Assembly (NCBI RefSeq): GCF_001307295.1
Contig: NZ_CP012700.1
Location: 1,429,001-1,493,000, forward strand
DNA from: Sphingopyxis macrogoltabida
GTDB lineage: Bacteria; Pseudomonadota; Alphaproteobacteria; Sphingomonadales; Sphingomonadaceae
DNA length: 64,000 bases
Direction: 5' to 3'
Notes under the pieces: generated by a model
Database searches by the model: none
Seen by the model: only the letters and a program-made list of their open reading frames with translations
What the model was told of the DNA's origin: nothing
Shown: piece by piece, positions 53,074-60,554 of the stretch
How positions within the stretch are numbered: the first letter of the stretch is position 1
Layout: every line of letters begins with the position of its first letter
Made by a program: the position numbers and the translations under genes

Positions 53074-53856
53074 TCATAGCGACATACCAATAGGCTCGGG
53101 CATATAATCCCATGTTTGACCACGATATTCCCGACCATTTGCTTTTTTTGACCGGCGCTTGTTGTCCTTACCCCAAGTTCCCCACTGCTTGAAGAAAAAC
53201 GCTGTCTTGTTGTCGGAACATTGGTCGTAAATTTCGTCTATCCAGGCTTCCTTGATTGGGCGCGCAGACTTTCCGCTCTCTCCGCCAACGATGGCCCAAT
53301 GAATATCGTGTAGGTCTATGGAGCCTACTGCGCCGATGAGTGGCTCAAACGAAATGAAACGGATTGCCGCAGGCACGGCCCGGAGATGATCTATCCGGCC
53401 AACGACCTCGGCGTCTTCGACACTGGTTCCGAGCCATACATTGGGCAGGACATCAGGAATCTTGGTCGAAATGAGGCTTGCCATCCTGTCTGGCCGCTTG
53501 GTCAGAATCTGGTAGCTGTGGCGGGGTGTCTCTCGCATCACCTGCCAGACCGCCAGTATGAAATCGTCGCTGACCTCTTCGTGGAAGAGGTCGCTCATCG
53601 AATTGACAAAGATTTTGCGCGCCTTCCGCCATTTGTGCGGGATTCCGAGGGCTGACCGATCTTCCTTGACGACACCGTTCCAGATTGTGCGGCTTCCGCT
53701 GCTGCGTGTCAGTCCGGCATATTTATCGACCCGCATGGCTTCTAGGCGCTTTGCCATCGCCATCGCGTAGCAGTTGGTGCAGCCCGCAGACACTATGGTG
53801 CAGCCTGCCACTGGATTCCAAGTCGCATCTGTCCATTCAATTTGCGTCTCGGCCAT
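53074..53856 (-). CDS. DUF5131 (Gp37/Gp68-like) three-Cys protein
   Basis: A 260-residue protein matching DUF5131. The N-terminal WTDATWNPVAGCTIVSAGCTNCYAMAMAKRLE carries the three cysteines, a pattern like a radical-SAM CxxxCxxC-type cluster with extra spacing. The rest follows the family (VNSMSDLFHEEVSDDFI, ILTKRPDRM, VWLGTSVED). It pairs with TcmP downstream. Prophage relatives are known; function is unproven. Start ATG 53856. Confidence 0.9.
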   Translation of the reverse strand: MAETQIEWTDATWNPVAGCTIVSAGCTNCYAMAMAKRLEAMRVDKYAGLTRSSGSRTIWNGVVKEDRSALGIPHKWRKARKIFVNSMSDLFHEEVSDDFILAVWQVMRETPRHSYQILTKRPDRMASLISTKIPDVLPNVWLGTSVEDAEVVGRIDHLRAVPAAIRFISFEPLIGAVGSIDLHDIHWAIVGGESGKSARPIKEAWIDEIYDQCSDNKTAFFFKQWGTWGKDNKRRSKKANGREYRGQTWDYMPEPIGMSL

Positions 53857-54604
53857 CCTGTGCGTCCAAACCTTCTCTCAAAGTCATCGTTGTCAAAAAT
53901 CGCCCAGCATTATCAGCACTATTCGCCCCGCCAAGCATCGTTTCTTCTAAATGCCCGAGCGCGCTTGTCCAAGCAACCTGTTAGTGGTTTGAACCTGCCA
54001 CTTATGGAAGGCGATTTAGCCAATCGTGGTTGAAACTGCTTATGCGCTGCCCTTCGGGCAACCCGCTCTATCCGCTGCCGCGGACCAAGCCTGTAGTCTT
54101 GGCCCTACGGGTGACGATCGGGAGCGTGCGAGAATGAGCGGGATTTTCTGAGGTCGCACTCTTTCCCGCGCTGCGCGCTCCTTGAGGGTGCGGAGTCTTT
54201 GGGCTGACCCGCTGGCACTCTTGCCTCTCTCCTTGTCGTGCGGGCGCCGGCAGCGCCTTCGCGCCGACTGGCGGTGCGGCGCCGATGGCGCAACATCCTT
54301 GTCTTCGCTCTGCCTGCCGTCACGTCGCCCGTCGGCGTCGCGCCGTGCAAGGGTGCCGTTGCCTGTGCCGCGATGCGGTTAGGGGAGGCTGAACGCCTCC
54401 GTTCATTTGATGGTGGGGGAACGCCAAGGGCTTTGCCCTCTCGTTCCCAAAGCAGAATAGCCGCCCCCGTGTGGCGGTCGCTTCGCGCCCACTGGCCCGC
54501 GCCAGGGCGTCGATTCAGCTTTCCCTCCCCCTCCCATCCTCGCCGGAAGGCAGAGCCGCATGCCGCAGGCAGTGCGGCTTTCAGCCGACGAAGGAGGGTT
54601 TTAG
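53857..54604. other. Intergenic region before the DUF3768 group
   Basis: About 750 bp, divergent control region for the DUF5131/TcmP pair (leftward) and the 54605 gene (rightward). It has several small hairpins, such as TGCCC TTC GGGCA at about 54049 and a GCCGCA / TGCGGC pair around 54554-54575, and GGAGG before the ATG at 54605. No gene is supported. Confidence 0.5.
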
Positions 54605-54793
54605 ATGACCGATTTACTCTTGAACTATCGTGCTTGCGGCGCGGAGTGCCGCGACGATTATTTGCGCGGTGTCGCCAACGAGAACGGCTTGCCGCTGGAG
54701 TGCGTTCGCAAGATCGCCGACCGGCTTGGCGAGCGCGAGGATTTCGGCGCGCTTATCCTGATTTGCGAAGGGCGTCGGGGGCGGGTCCAATGA
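54605..54793 (+). CDS. 62-residue conserved-looking protein upstream of DUF3768
   Basis: A 62-residue protein (MTDLLLNYRACGAECRDDYL start) with a good GGAGG ribosome binding site 7 bases upstream of the ATG. Two or three cysteines and an otherwise acidic, helical sequence; no family recognised. Its stop overlaps the start of the DUF3768 gene (ATGA), so the two are co-translated. Confidence 0.7.
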   Translation: MTDLLLNYRACGAECRDDYLRGVANENGLPLECVRKIADRLGEREDFGALILICEGRRGRVQ

Positions 54794-55182
54794 GCGCGAC
54801 CCCCACCAGCCAGCGAGAGCGCATCGCCCGTTTGAACGACATGGCGCGGCGAGCGATGGGCGTTGCCTGCACCGTCGTTGCGACAGTCGGGTTTCGTTCG
54901 CTGCCCGATGCCGATCAATCCTGTGTCCGTGAATTGATCGAGACTTTCGACGCCTTCGACGAGGACAACGACCCGCACGGCGAACGCGATTTCGGGACGA
55001 TCTACCAGATTGCCGATCGTCGCTGGACGACCGAGCGCCCGCGACTGCGCGAAGATGAGCGCGAACGGGTGTTCTGGAAACTCGATTATTACGACCGCCA
55101 GATGGAGTTCGCCAGCGACGACGCGGCAAATCCGGCGATCACGCGGCGCGTCCTGACCATCATGCTGTCCGATGAATATTGA
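54790..55182 (+). CDS. DUF3768 domain protein
   Basis: A 130-residue protein of the DUF3768 family, common on alphaproteobacterial plasmids: LNDMARRAMGVACTVVATVG at the start, FDEDNDPHGERDFGTI in the middle and RRVLTIMLSDEY at the end, all family hallmarks. Function unknown; often near ParB and SSB genes in mobile DNA. ATG overlaps the preceding stop. Confidence 0.88.
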   Translation: MSATPTSQRERIARLNDMARRAMGVACTVVATVGFRSLPDADQSCVRELIETFDAFDEDNDPHGERDFGTIYQIADRRWTTERPRLREDERERVFWKLDYYDRQMEFASDDAANPAITRRVLTIMLSDEY

Positions 55183-55196
55183 ACGGAGGCAGTCCC

Positions 55197-55388
55197 ATGA
55201 AACGCAAAGACCTTGCCAGCGTCACCCCGGCCGACGCCGATCAGATCACGATGGCGGGCATCGCGCCTGTCAGCGTGGGCGAACGGCTTGGCTGGCTTGC
55301 CGCGCAACCGATGCAGCCCCGCCGTGAACAGCGCCCGCTCGACATCGGGTTTTGGAACCCGATGCGCGACCAGCTTGAGATGTTCTGA
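55197..55388 (+). CDS. 63-residue hypothetical protein
   Basis: A short protein with a strong GGAGG ribosome binding site before its ATG, ending MRDQLEMF. No domain recognised. It sits between DUF3768 and the ParB-like gene in the same direction and may be part of that transcript. Confidence 0.65.
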   Translation: MKRKDLASVTPADADQITMAGIAPVSVGERLGWLAAQPMQPRREQRPLDIGFWNPMRDQLEMF

Positions 55389-55423
55389 CTTCCCGTTTCC
55401 AACCAATTTCAGGAGTGTTTCCG

Positions 55424-57268
55424 ATGACCCTACAGACCGTCAAACTTTCGCAGCTTCGTTTGTCGCCACTTAACGTGCGGCGCGTGAAGCCCAAGGCTAT
55501 CGACCAGCTTGCCGCCGATATGCTGGCGCATGGTCAGTTGCAGAACCTTGTCGTTTACGCCGAAGGCAACCGCTTCGAGGTTGCCGCCGGAGGCCGACGC
55601 TATCGCGCCTTCAAGCAGCTTGAGAAGGCCAAGGCGATTCCAGCCAGCCATCCGGTTAGTGTGGACGTGCGCGATAAGGCCGAGGCGGTGGAACTGTCCT
55701 TGGCTGAGAATGTGAGCCGCGAGGATATGCACGTTGCCGATGCGGTGATCGCTTATGGCAATCTTCGCACCGAGGGAAAATCGGCCGAGGATATTGCCGC
55801 GCGGTTCGGCGTGGCGCTGTCCTACGTCAAGAAGGTGTTGCGCTTGTCGGCATTGCACTCCGATGCGCTTGCCTGTCTCGCGCGCGATCATATCGGCATG
55901 GATGCGGCACAAGCGTTGACCCTGACCGACGACCACGACCGCCAGCTTGAGGCGTTGAAGCGGTTCGGCAACAGCGCCCATCAAATCCGGCGGATGCTGA
56001 CCGAGGAAAAGATTGGGACGAACCATGCCCTGTTCCTGTTCGTCGGGCATGATGCCTACGCCGCTGCGGGCGGGACGATCACCGCCGACCTGTTTGCCGA
56101 GAATGGCGATGGGTATGCCGACGCCCCCGAACTGGTCGAAAAGCTGGCGACCTTGAAGATGGGCGCGGTAGAAGCGGGCTATCGCGGCGAAGGGTGGAGC
56201 GATGTTAGGGCATCGCTCGAACGGCCGGACGACTATTACAATCTTGTCACTGTCCACGCCGAGGGGAAGCGCGAGCCGACCGAAGCCGAACAGGCCGAAC
56301 GCGCCCGTATTCAGGAAGCAGCCGACACGCGCCTTGCCGAACTTGGCAAGGGCAATCAGTGGGGCGACCGAGTGTTCAACGGGTTGGAGCGCGAAGCCCG
56401 CATCCTTGAAAACCGCCTGTGCGAGTTCACCGACGCGCAGAAGGCAGACAGCGCAATGGTGCTGTTCGTCGGCAATGGTGGCGAGATCGAGGCCAAGGCC
56501 ATCCGCATCAAGCGGATTGCCAAAGGGGGCAATGGCGATGCACCAGCGATCAAACCCGATTATTCGGGCGCGATGATTGAGACGCTATCGAAGATCAAGA
56601 CGCTGGCCGTGCAGGAAGCGGTTGCCACCAATCCCGCGCTGGCGCTCGACATCTTGCTCGATTGTCTTGTCGGGCAGGGCATCCACGGCGAACCTTCCTA
56701 TTACTCCCCGCTGTCGCTTCGGCTCGAAGGGTTCAATTCCGCCGTCCCAGACGACATGATGACGATGGCGGACATCGCATCGGTCGATGAGATTGGGGGC
56801 GGTTACTTCGCCGCACTGCCCGAGGTCGACCGGTTCGCAGCCATTCGGGCGATGGACGCCGACACCAAAGGCCGCTTGCTGGCATTGCTTGTCGCCCGCC
56901 AGATCCACAGCGGCGAGACGTCAGGTTCGCGCCGTGATCGTCGCCACCAGCGGTTCGACCAGATTGCCTTCGCCTCTGGCGTCGATATGGTCGCCAAGTG
57001 GCAAGCGCCGGTCGCCTTTTACGACCGGCTCAAAATGCCTGTGATCGCAAAGATCATGACCGAGGTGCTGGGCAAGTCCGCTGCGGACAATTGCGCCAAG
57101 ATGAAGAAGGGCGACCTTGCCGCTGCGGCCGCCGAGCGGATGGCAGGGCGTGGATGGCTGCCGCCCGCGCTTGTGATCGCCGAGCCGTCGGTCGAGGTAG
57201 CGCAGGAGCACCCCGTGGTTGGCGACGACGACGAAGCCACCGAGTTCGAGGAGGAGGACGCGGTATGA
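55424..57268 (+). CDS. Plasmid-type ParB/RepB-domain protein
   Basis: A 614-residue protein. The N-terminal ParB-like domain (about 1-105) has LSPLNVRRVK, the phosphate-binding box GRRYRAFKQL and ENVSREDMH; a helix-turn-helix region follows (EDIAARFGVALSYVKKVLRLS). The long C-terminal half is characteristic of the plasmid form that accompanies SSB in leading regions. It is not chromosomal ParB, as no parA is adjacent. ATG 55424 is preceded 8 bases upstream by AGGAG. A terminator lies right after its stop. Confidence 0.87.
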   Translation: MTLQTVKLSQLRLSPLNVRRVKPKAIDQLAADMLAHGQLQNLVVYAEGNRFEVAAGGRRYRAFKQLEKAKAIPASHPVSVDVRDKAEAVELSLAENVSREDMHVADAVIAYGNLRTEGKSAEDIAARFGVALSYVKKVLRLSALHSDALACLARDHIGMDAAQALTLTDDHDRQLEALKRFGNSAHQIRRMLTEEKIGTNHALFLFVGHDAYAAAGGTITADLFAENGDGYADAPELVEKLATLKMGAVEAGYRGEGWSDVRASLERPDDYYNLVTVHAEGKREPTEAEQAERARIQEAADTRLAELGKGNQWGDRVFNGLEREARILENRLCEFTDAQKADSAMVLFVGNGGEIEAKAIRIKRIAKGGNGDAPAIKPDYSGAMIETLSKIKTLAVQEAVATNPALALDILLDCLVGQGIHGEPSYYSPLSLRLEGFNSAVPDDMMTMADIASVDEIGGGYFAALPEVDRFAAIRAMDADTKGRLLALLVARQIHSGETSGSRRDRRHQRFDQIAFASGVDMVAKWQAPVAFYDRLKMPVIAKIMTEVLGKSAADNCAKMKKGDLAAAAAERMAGRGWLPPALVIAEPSVEVAQEHPVVGDDDEATEFEEEDAV

Positions 57269-57275
57269 TGATCGA

Positions 57276-57313
57276 GAGGGCGGGCCGAGTGGCCCGCCCT
57301 CATTTTCTTGTTT
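57276..57313 (+). terminator. Intrinsic terminator after the ParB-like gene
   Basis: GAGGGCGGGCC / GGCCCGCCCTC, an 11-bp stem with a GAGT loop (57276-57301), followed by ATTTTCTTGTTT. It begins 8 bp after the ParB-like stop. Confidence 0.9.
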
Positions 57314-57471
57314 CCGTATTCCCTGTTCGCGTATTCGCGCGGCCCGTCCCTGCTGGACGGGCAAAGGCCGGACGTTCCGACCGGCCTCAAATCGGCACGG
57401 CAGGTTATAGCTGCCGTGCCGACTGCGCGCGAAGGATAGCGAGGAAGCCGCTTCGCGATTAGGGGAACGGC

Positions 57472-57691
57472 ATGATTGACCCTCCTCAATCGCCCTGTGT
57501 TGCGGTCTGCGCGCTCGATGCGCGCGCAAGGCGGTTGCACCGCCGCCGAGATCGGCGAATGGGGCGGCGCGACTGCCGAACGGCAGTGCGCGATACTTGC
57601 CTTGTTGCCGGAGCGGATGGCCCAGCTTGCTGCGGGTCAGCCGGTCATGCTGCAATCGTCGTGCAGCCGTCCTCGTCGGGATCATGCCTAG
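57472..57691 (+). pseudogene. DUF1289 family gene with a frameshift
   Basis: From ATG 57472 the frame reads MIDPPQSPCVAVCALDARA, the DUF1289 N-terminus, then the family continues in another frame as QGGCTAAEIGEWGGATAERQ and AILALLPERM, ending at TAG 57691. A 1-base shift near 57525 explains it. The usual second CxxC of DUF1289 is also missing, so this is likely a decayed gene rather than a read error, though the latter is possible. Confidence 0.7.
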
Positions 57692-58165
57692 CTGAAGGCA
57701 ATCGCGGCTGTTGATGATGCCGCTGCCGTGGTTGTGGCGGCTCGCCGGGATGGGTTGAAGGTCACGGCGCTGCGCGATGCGCGTGCTTGTGGGCGGCGAG
57801 ACTGTTCGGGTGAACGCGGCTTGGTGGTGCCTGGGTGGCGGTTGAGCTGGAACCGATTGTGACATCACCGACCGCGCTGTCGATACGGCCAACACTGATC
57901 GCGCGAACGATCGGCAGCTTCTCTTCTCCGGGCTTGGCAGGAGGATTTCCTTGTTTGCCGGTTTCGTGGCCGCGCGCGTCGCCTAGTACGATCAAGCAAA
58001 AAACCGGCCCTCCCCTGATGCCCGCCGAGGCGGGCGGGGCGTCCTACGGTTTCCACCCCATTTCATGGGGCGGAGCCTCCGTTTTTTGGCTGGATCGCGG
58101 CTCCTTCGCGGCCCCGTTGAAGACCGTCAGGAAATCACCCTGCAATCCGAGACGGAGTAAGACCC
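57692..58165. other. Region between the DUF1289 remnant and ssb
   Basis: About 470 bp. Early on one frame gives AVDDAAAVVVAARRDGLKVT, coding-like but without a start, perhaps a remnant. Nearer ssb there are two hairpins: CCCCAT TTC ATGGGG at 58056-58070 and CGGA GCC TCCG with six T after it at 58071-58087. This is where an ssb promoter, or a single-strand promoter acting during transfer, would be sought. Confidence 0.5.
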
Positions 58166-58501
58166 ATGCAGAACATCGCAGAATTTCGGATCATCGGCCG
58201 CATCGGCAAGGTCGAGGTCAAGGAGAAGGTCACTTATCTTTCGGTGGCCTCGAACTACCACCGCAAGGACGGCGACGACTGGAAGACCGACGCACACTGG
58301 AACAGTGTCACGCTGTTCGACAAGCTCGCCAAGCGCCTGACCGCCAGCAAGGGCGACCTCGTTCACATCATCGGTCGCGTCCGCCAGAACCAATATGAGG
58401 CCGGCGGCAGCACCCACTACGGCGTCGATCTGATCGCCGACGGCATCGCCATCCTCGCCAAGAAGGACGGCGGTCCTGCCGATGACGAAAAGCAGGACTG
58501 A
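58166..58501 (+). CDS. ssb: Single-stranded DNA-binding protein
   Basis: A 111-residue SSB, one OB-fold with a short acidic tail (PADDEKQD). Start MQNIAEFRIIGRIGKVEVKE; conserved NSVTLFDKLAKRL. Shorter than chromosomal SSB and typical of mobile elements, where it coats incoming single strands. It is in the predicted leading region of this element, next to a candidate nic site. Confidence 0.9.
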   Translation: MQNIAEFRIIGRIGKVEVKEKVTYLSVASNYHRKDGDDWKTDAHWNSVTLFDKLAKRLTASKGDLVHIIGRVRQNQYEAGGSTHYGVDLIADGIAILAKKDGGPADDEKQD

Positions 58502-58510
58502 GCATCCAGT

Positions 58511-58540
58511 GGGGCGGCGATAAGCCGCCCCGCTTATTCT
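58511..58540 (+). terminator. Terminator after ssb
   Basis: GGGGCGGC / GCCGCCCC stem with GATAA loop (58511-58531), 10 bp after the ssb stop, followed by a T-rich stretch. Confidence 0.8.
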
Positions 58541-58568
58541 TCGTGTCCGATGCTGCCGATCAGGCAGA

Positions 58569-58618
58569 GGCGGCGCGCGACACCAACGGAGTTGGTGTCG
58601 CGCGCCGCCCTCTTTTTT
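58569..58618. repeat. Perfect 19-bp inverted repeat with T-tract between ssb and mobC
   Basis: GGCGGCGCGCGACACCAAC and its exact complement flank GGA (58569-58609); CTCTTTTTT follows on the plus strand. It can act as a strong terminator on the plus strand and would form a very stable hairpin in single-stranded DNA near the candidate nic site. Confidence 0.9.
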
Positions 58619-58878
58619 GGTGGTTGATGTGGGAAAAGAGGAGCGATCGCTTCGTCGTTCTGGCGGAATAGTGCTGCCAATGGCTTTCGTCCTGACATTG
58701 GTATCGGGGTGCCTATACGCTGTCGGCTTCCTCGCACGGCCATCAACTCGACCGGAGAAATGGGCGCGGCTGAATGCTGTAGGCTCTATGGTCGCGCGTC
58801 GAGCTGCCGACGATCGGAGCGATGATTGGGCGACTCTGCCTTTTTTAGTTTATGAATTTGTCGGTTCTTGTCTTGATT

Positions 58879-58886
58879 GCAGGATA
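58879..58886 (-). other. Candidate oriT nic site (MOBP/VirD2-type core)
   Basis: The minus strand reads TATCCTGC, the core of the IncP/VirD2 nic region where cleavage falls between G and C. It is 54 bp upstream of mobC. Cutting here would send the minus strand 5'-end first toward ssb and the ParB-like gene. Only the 8-base core was matched; no flanking inverted repeat was identified with confidence. Confidence 0.55.
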
Positions 58887-58940
58887 TGCCTAGCGGCGCG
58901 TGTTGTCTTACATTGCCCGTGTTTCACGCAGGCATGATTG

Positions 58941-59495
58941 ATGGCGACAAATTCCCGACCGACGACTGCGATGTTGAGCGTCCGCGTCGATGCTGACGCG
59001 CTCAGGGAGTTCGACAGCTTCGCCGTCGGTCGTGGGGGTCGCAGCGCGCTGGTGCGGCAGATGATCGAACGGACGCTGCAAGAGGGCACCGAGCGTCCGC
59101 ATATCGACCGCCCTGAGGGCGCGGCGCGTAATCGTATTTCGCTGCGGTTTACCGATGTCGAGATTGCCGTGATCGCGCACCGCGCATCGCAGCGTTCGAC
59201 CGATCGCGCAGGGTGGATCAAGGCATTGGTGCGTCGTCACCTCGCGTTGAAATCGCGGGTCGATGACGGCCTCCTTGCCGAACTCGCCCCGATCAGAATG
59301 CAGTTGCTCCGCATCGGCCGCAATCTCAATCAGGCGATGAAAGCCGCCAATGCGGCCATGCTCGATACCCGCGACAGGCAGATTGAACCCGAGCTACGAC
59401 GGATTGCCGATATGCGGATGGAAATTTCTGAGCAGATCGCAGCCGTCGGCGATGCCATGCGCGGCGATGCGAGCTATTGGACGGTGGCCGACTGA
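58941..59495 (+). CDS. mobC: MobC-like relaxosome accessory protein
   Basis: A 184-residue protein with an N-terminal ribbon-helix-helix-like part and a C-terminal MobC segment (LAPIRMQLLRIGRNLNQAMKAAN), typical for plasmid mobilisation. It binds near oriT and helps open the DNA. ATG 58941 is used; a TTG precedes by one codon. Its stop overlaps the relaxase start by one base. Confidence 0.87.
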   Translation: MATNSRPTTAMLSVRVDADALREFDSFAVGRGGRSALVRQMIERTLQEGTERPHIDRPEGAARNRISLRFTDVEIAVIAHRASQRSTDRAGWIKALVRRHLALKSRVDDGLLAELAPIRMQLLRIGRNLNQAMKAANAAMLDTRDRQIEPELRRIADMRMEISEQIAAVGDAMRGDASYWTVAD

Positions 59496-60553
59496 TGGCG
59501 ATTGGATCAGGCTTGGAATCAGCTTTGTGGGAAGCGACCCGTCCGCCGTATCGTGTGCGCTATATCCACGACCCGGGTGCTCAGCCCGGTGTGCCGCTTT
59601 ACGGAAGCTACGGTGTCGCCAATCCGAAGACGGCACGCGCCAAGCTGGCGCGGATCGTGCGCGGCGCGCCCGAGGTGGTGGTCAAGGTCACGGGCCGCCA
59701 GCGGGGCGGTCGCCATGTCAAAGCCCATCTCGACTATATCGGGCGGAAGGGGGCGGTCGACATCGAAACCCGCGATTGTGAAATTCTGACCAGCAAGGAC
59801 GACATCGCCGAGCGTGCGGCCGAATGGAGCGATACGCTTGAATGGCGGTCGCGGCCAACGGTCTCGTCGGTGTCGCTGATCTTCTCGATGCCCGAAGGCA
59901 CCGACCCTGATAAGGTGCTGGGAGCCGTTCGCGCGCTGGCCCATGCCGAACTCAGCGACAATCACGATTATCTCTTGGCGCTGCATACAGACACGCCGCG
60001 TCCCCATGTCCATCTGACGGTTCAGGCCGAAGGGTTGGACCGCAACCGGTTCAATCCCAGACCGGTTCAGCTTCACCGCTTTCGCGAGCGGTTCGCCCGC
60101 GAATTGCGCGAGCGCGGTGTCGCGGCGGAAGCCACGCCGAGGCGGGCGCGTGGCAGGGGAGTTGCCGGATCCAGCATTAGGCTGGTCAAACTTCGCGTCC
60201 GTCTGGCGAGCGGGGCCAGCGGCGTGATGACCAAGGCTGACAGGCGAACTAACGAGCAGGCCATAGCCGTTGCGCGCGGTCAGGCCAATCTTCCGTCCTT
60301 TATCGCCAAAGGCAAAACCCGCTGGCAGGCGATACGCCAAGCCTACCGCCAGGCGGCCGCCGCGCTGGATGCAAGTGGGCAACCGGATGATCGGGCGCTC
60401 GCAAGGGACGTCCGGAGATTCCTCGACAAGCAACCCGACGTACACGCCACGCCCGAAATCTTTGCCGCGCGTCATGCCAAGGCCCTTTCGGCAGCACGCG
60501 CTGATCATGATCCGCCAGCTCCCGTGCCGCCGCCGCACGATAGAGGGCGCTAA
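59495..60553 (+). CDS. VirD2/MOBP-like relaxase
   Basis: A 352-residue relaxase. The metal-binding motif III is LHTDTPRPHVHLTV (His 164, 171, 173) and an N-terminal Tyr-rich part (PPYRVRY, then GSYG) may hold the catalytic Tyr; KAHLDYIGR is also family-like. It nicks oriT and leads the strand into the recipient. Short compared with full VirD2-type proteins of 400-600 residues, which suits small mobilisable elements. It ends one base before the convergent serine recombinase stop. Confidence 0.87.
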   Translation: MAIGSGLESALWEATRPPYRVRYIHDPGAQPGVPLYGSYGVANPKTARAKLARIVRGAPEVVVKVTGRQRGGRHVKAHLDYIGRKGAVDIETRDCEILTSKDDIAERAAEWSDTLEWRSRPTVSSVSLIFSMPEGTDPDKVLGAVRALAHAELSDNHDYLLALHTDTPRPHVHLTVQAEGLDRNRFNPRPVQLHRFRERFARELRERGVAAEATPRRARGRGVAGSSIRLVKLRVRLASGASGVMTKADRRTNEQAIAVARGQANLPSFIAKGKTRWQAIRQAYRQAAAALDASGQPDDRALARDVRRFLDKQPDVHATPEIFAARHAKALSAARADHDPPAPVPPPHDRGR

Positions 60554-60554
60554 A

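Noticed and set aside
57265..57462. Short frame starting at ATGATGATCG after the ParB-like gene
   Set aside because: The start overlaps the ParB stop and the first codons run through the terminator hairpin; no homologous features.
57835..58398. 187-codon frame spanning the region before ssb
   Set aside because: It runs across hairpins and into ssb in another frame; ssb is clearly real, so this is chance.
58617..58937. 106-codon frame between the 19-bp repeat and mobC
   Set aside because: No ribosome binding site or family; the region better fits oriT, with a nic-like core at 58879.
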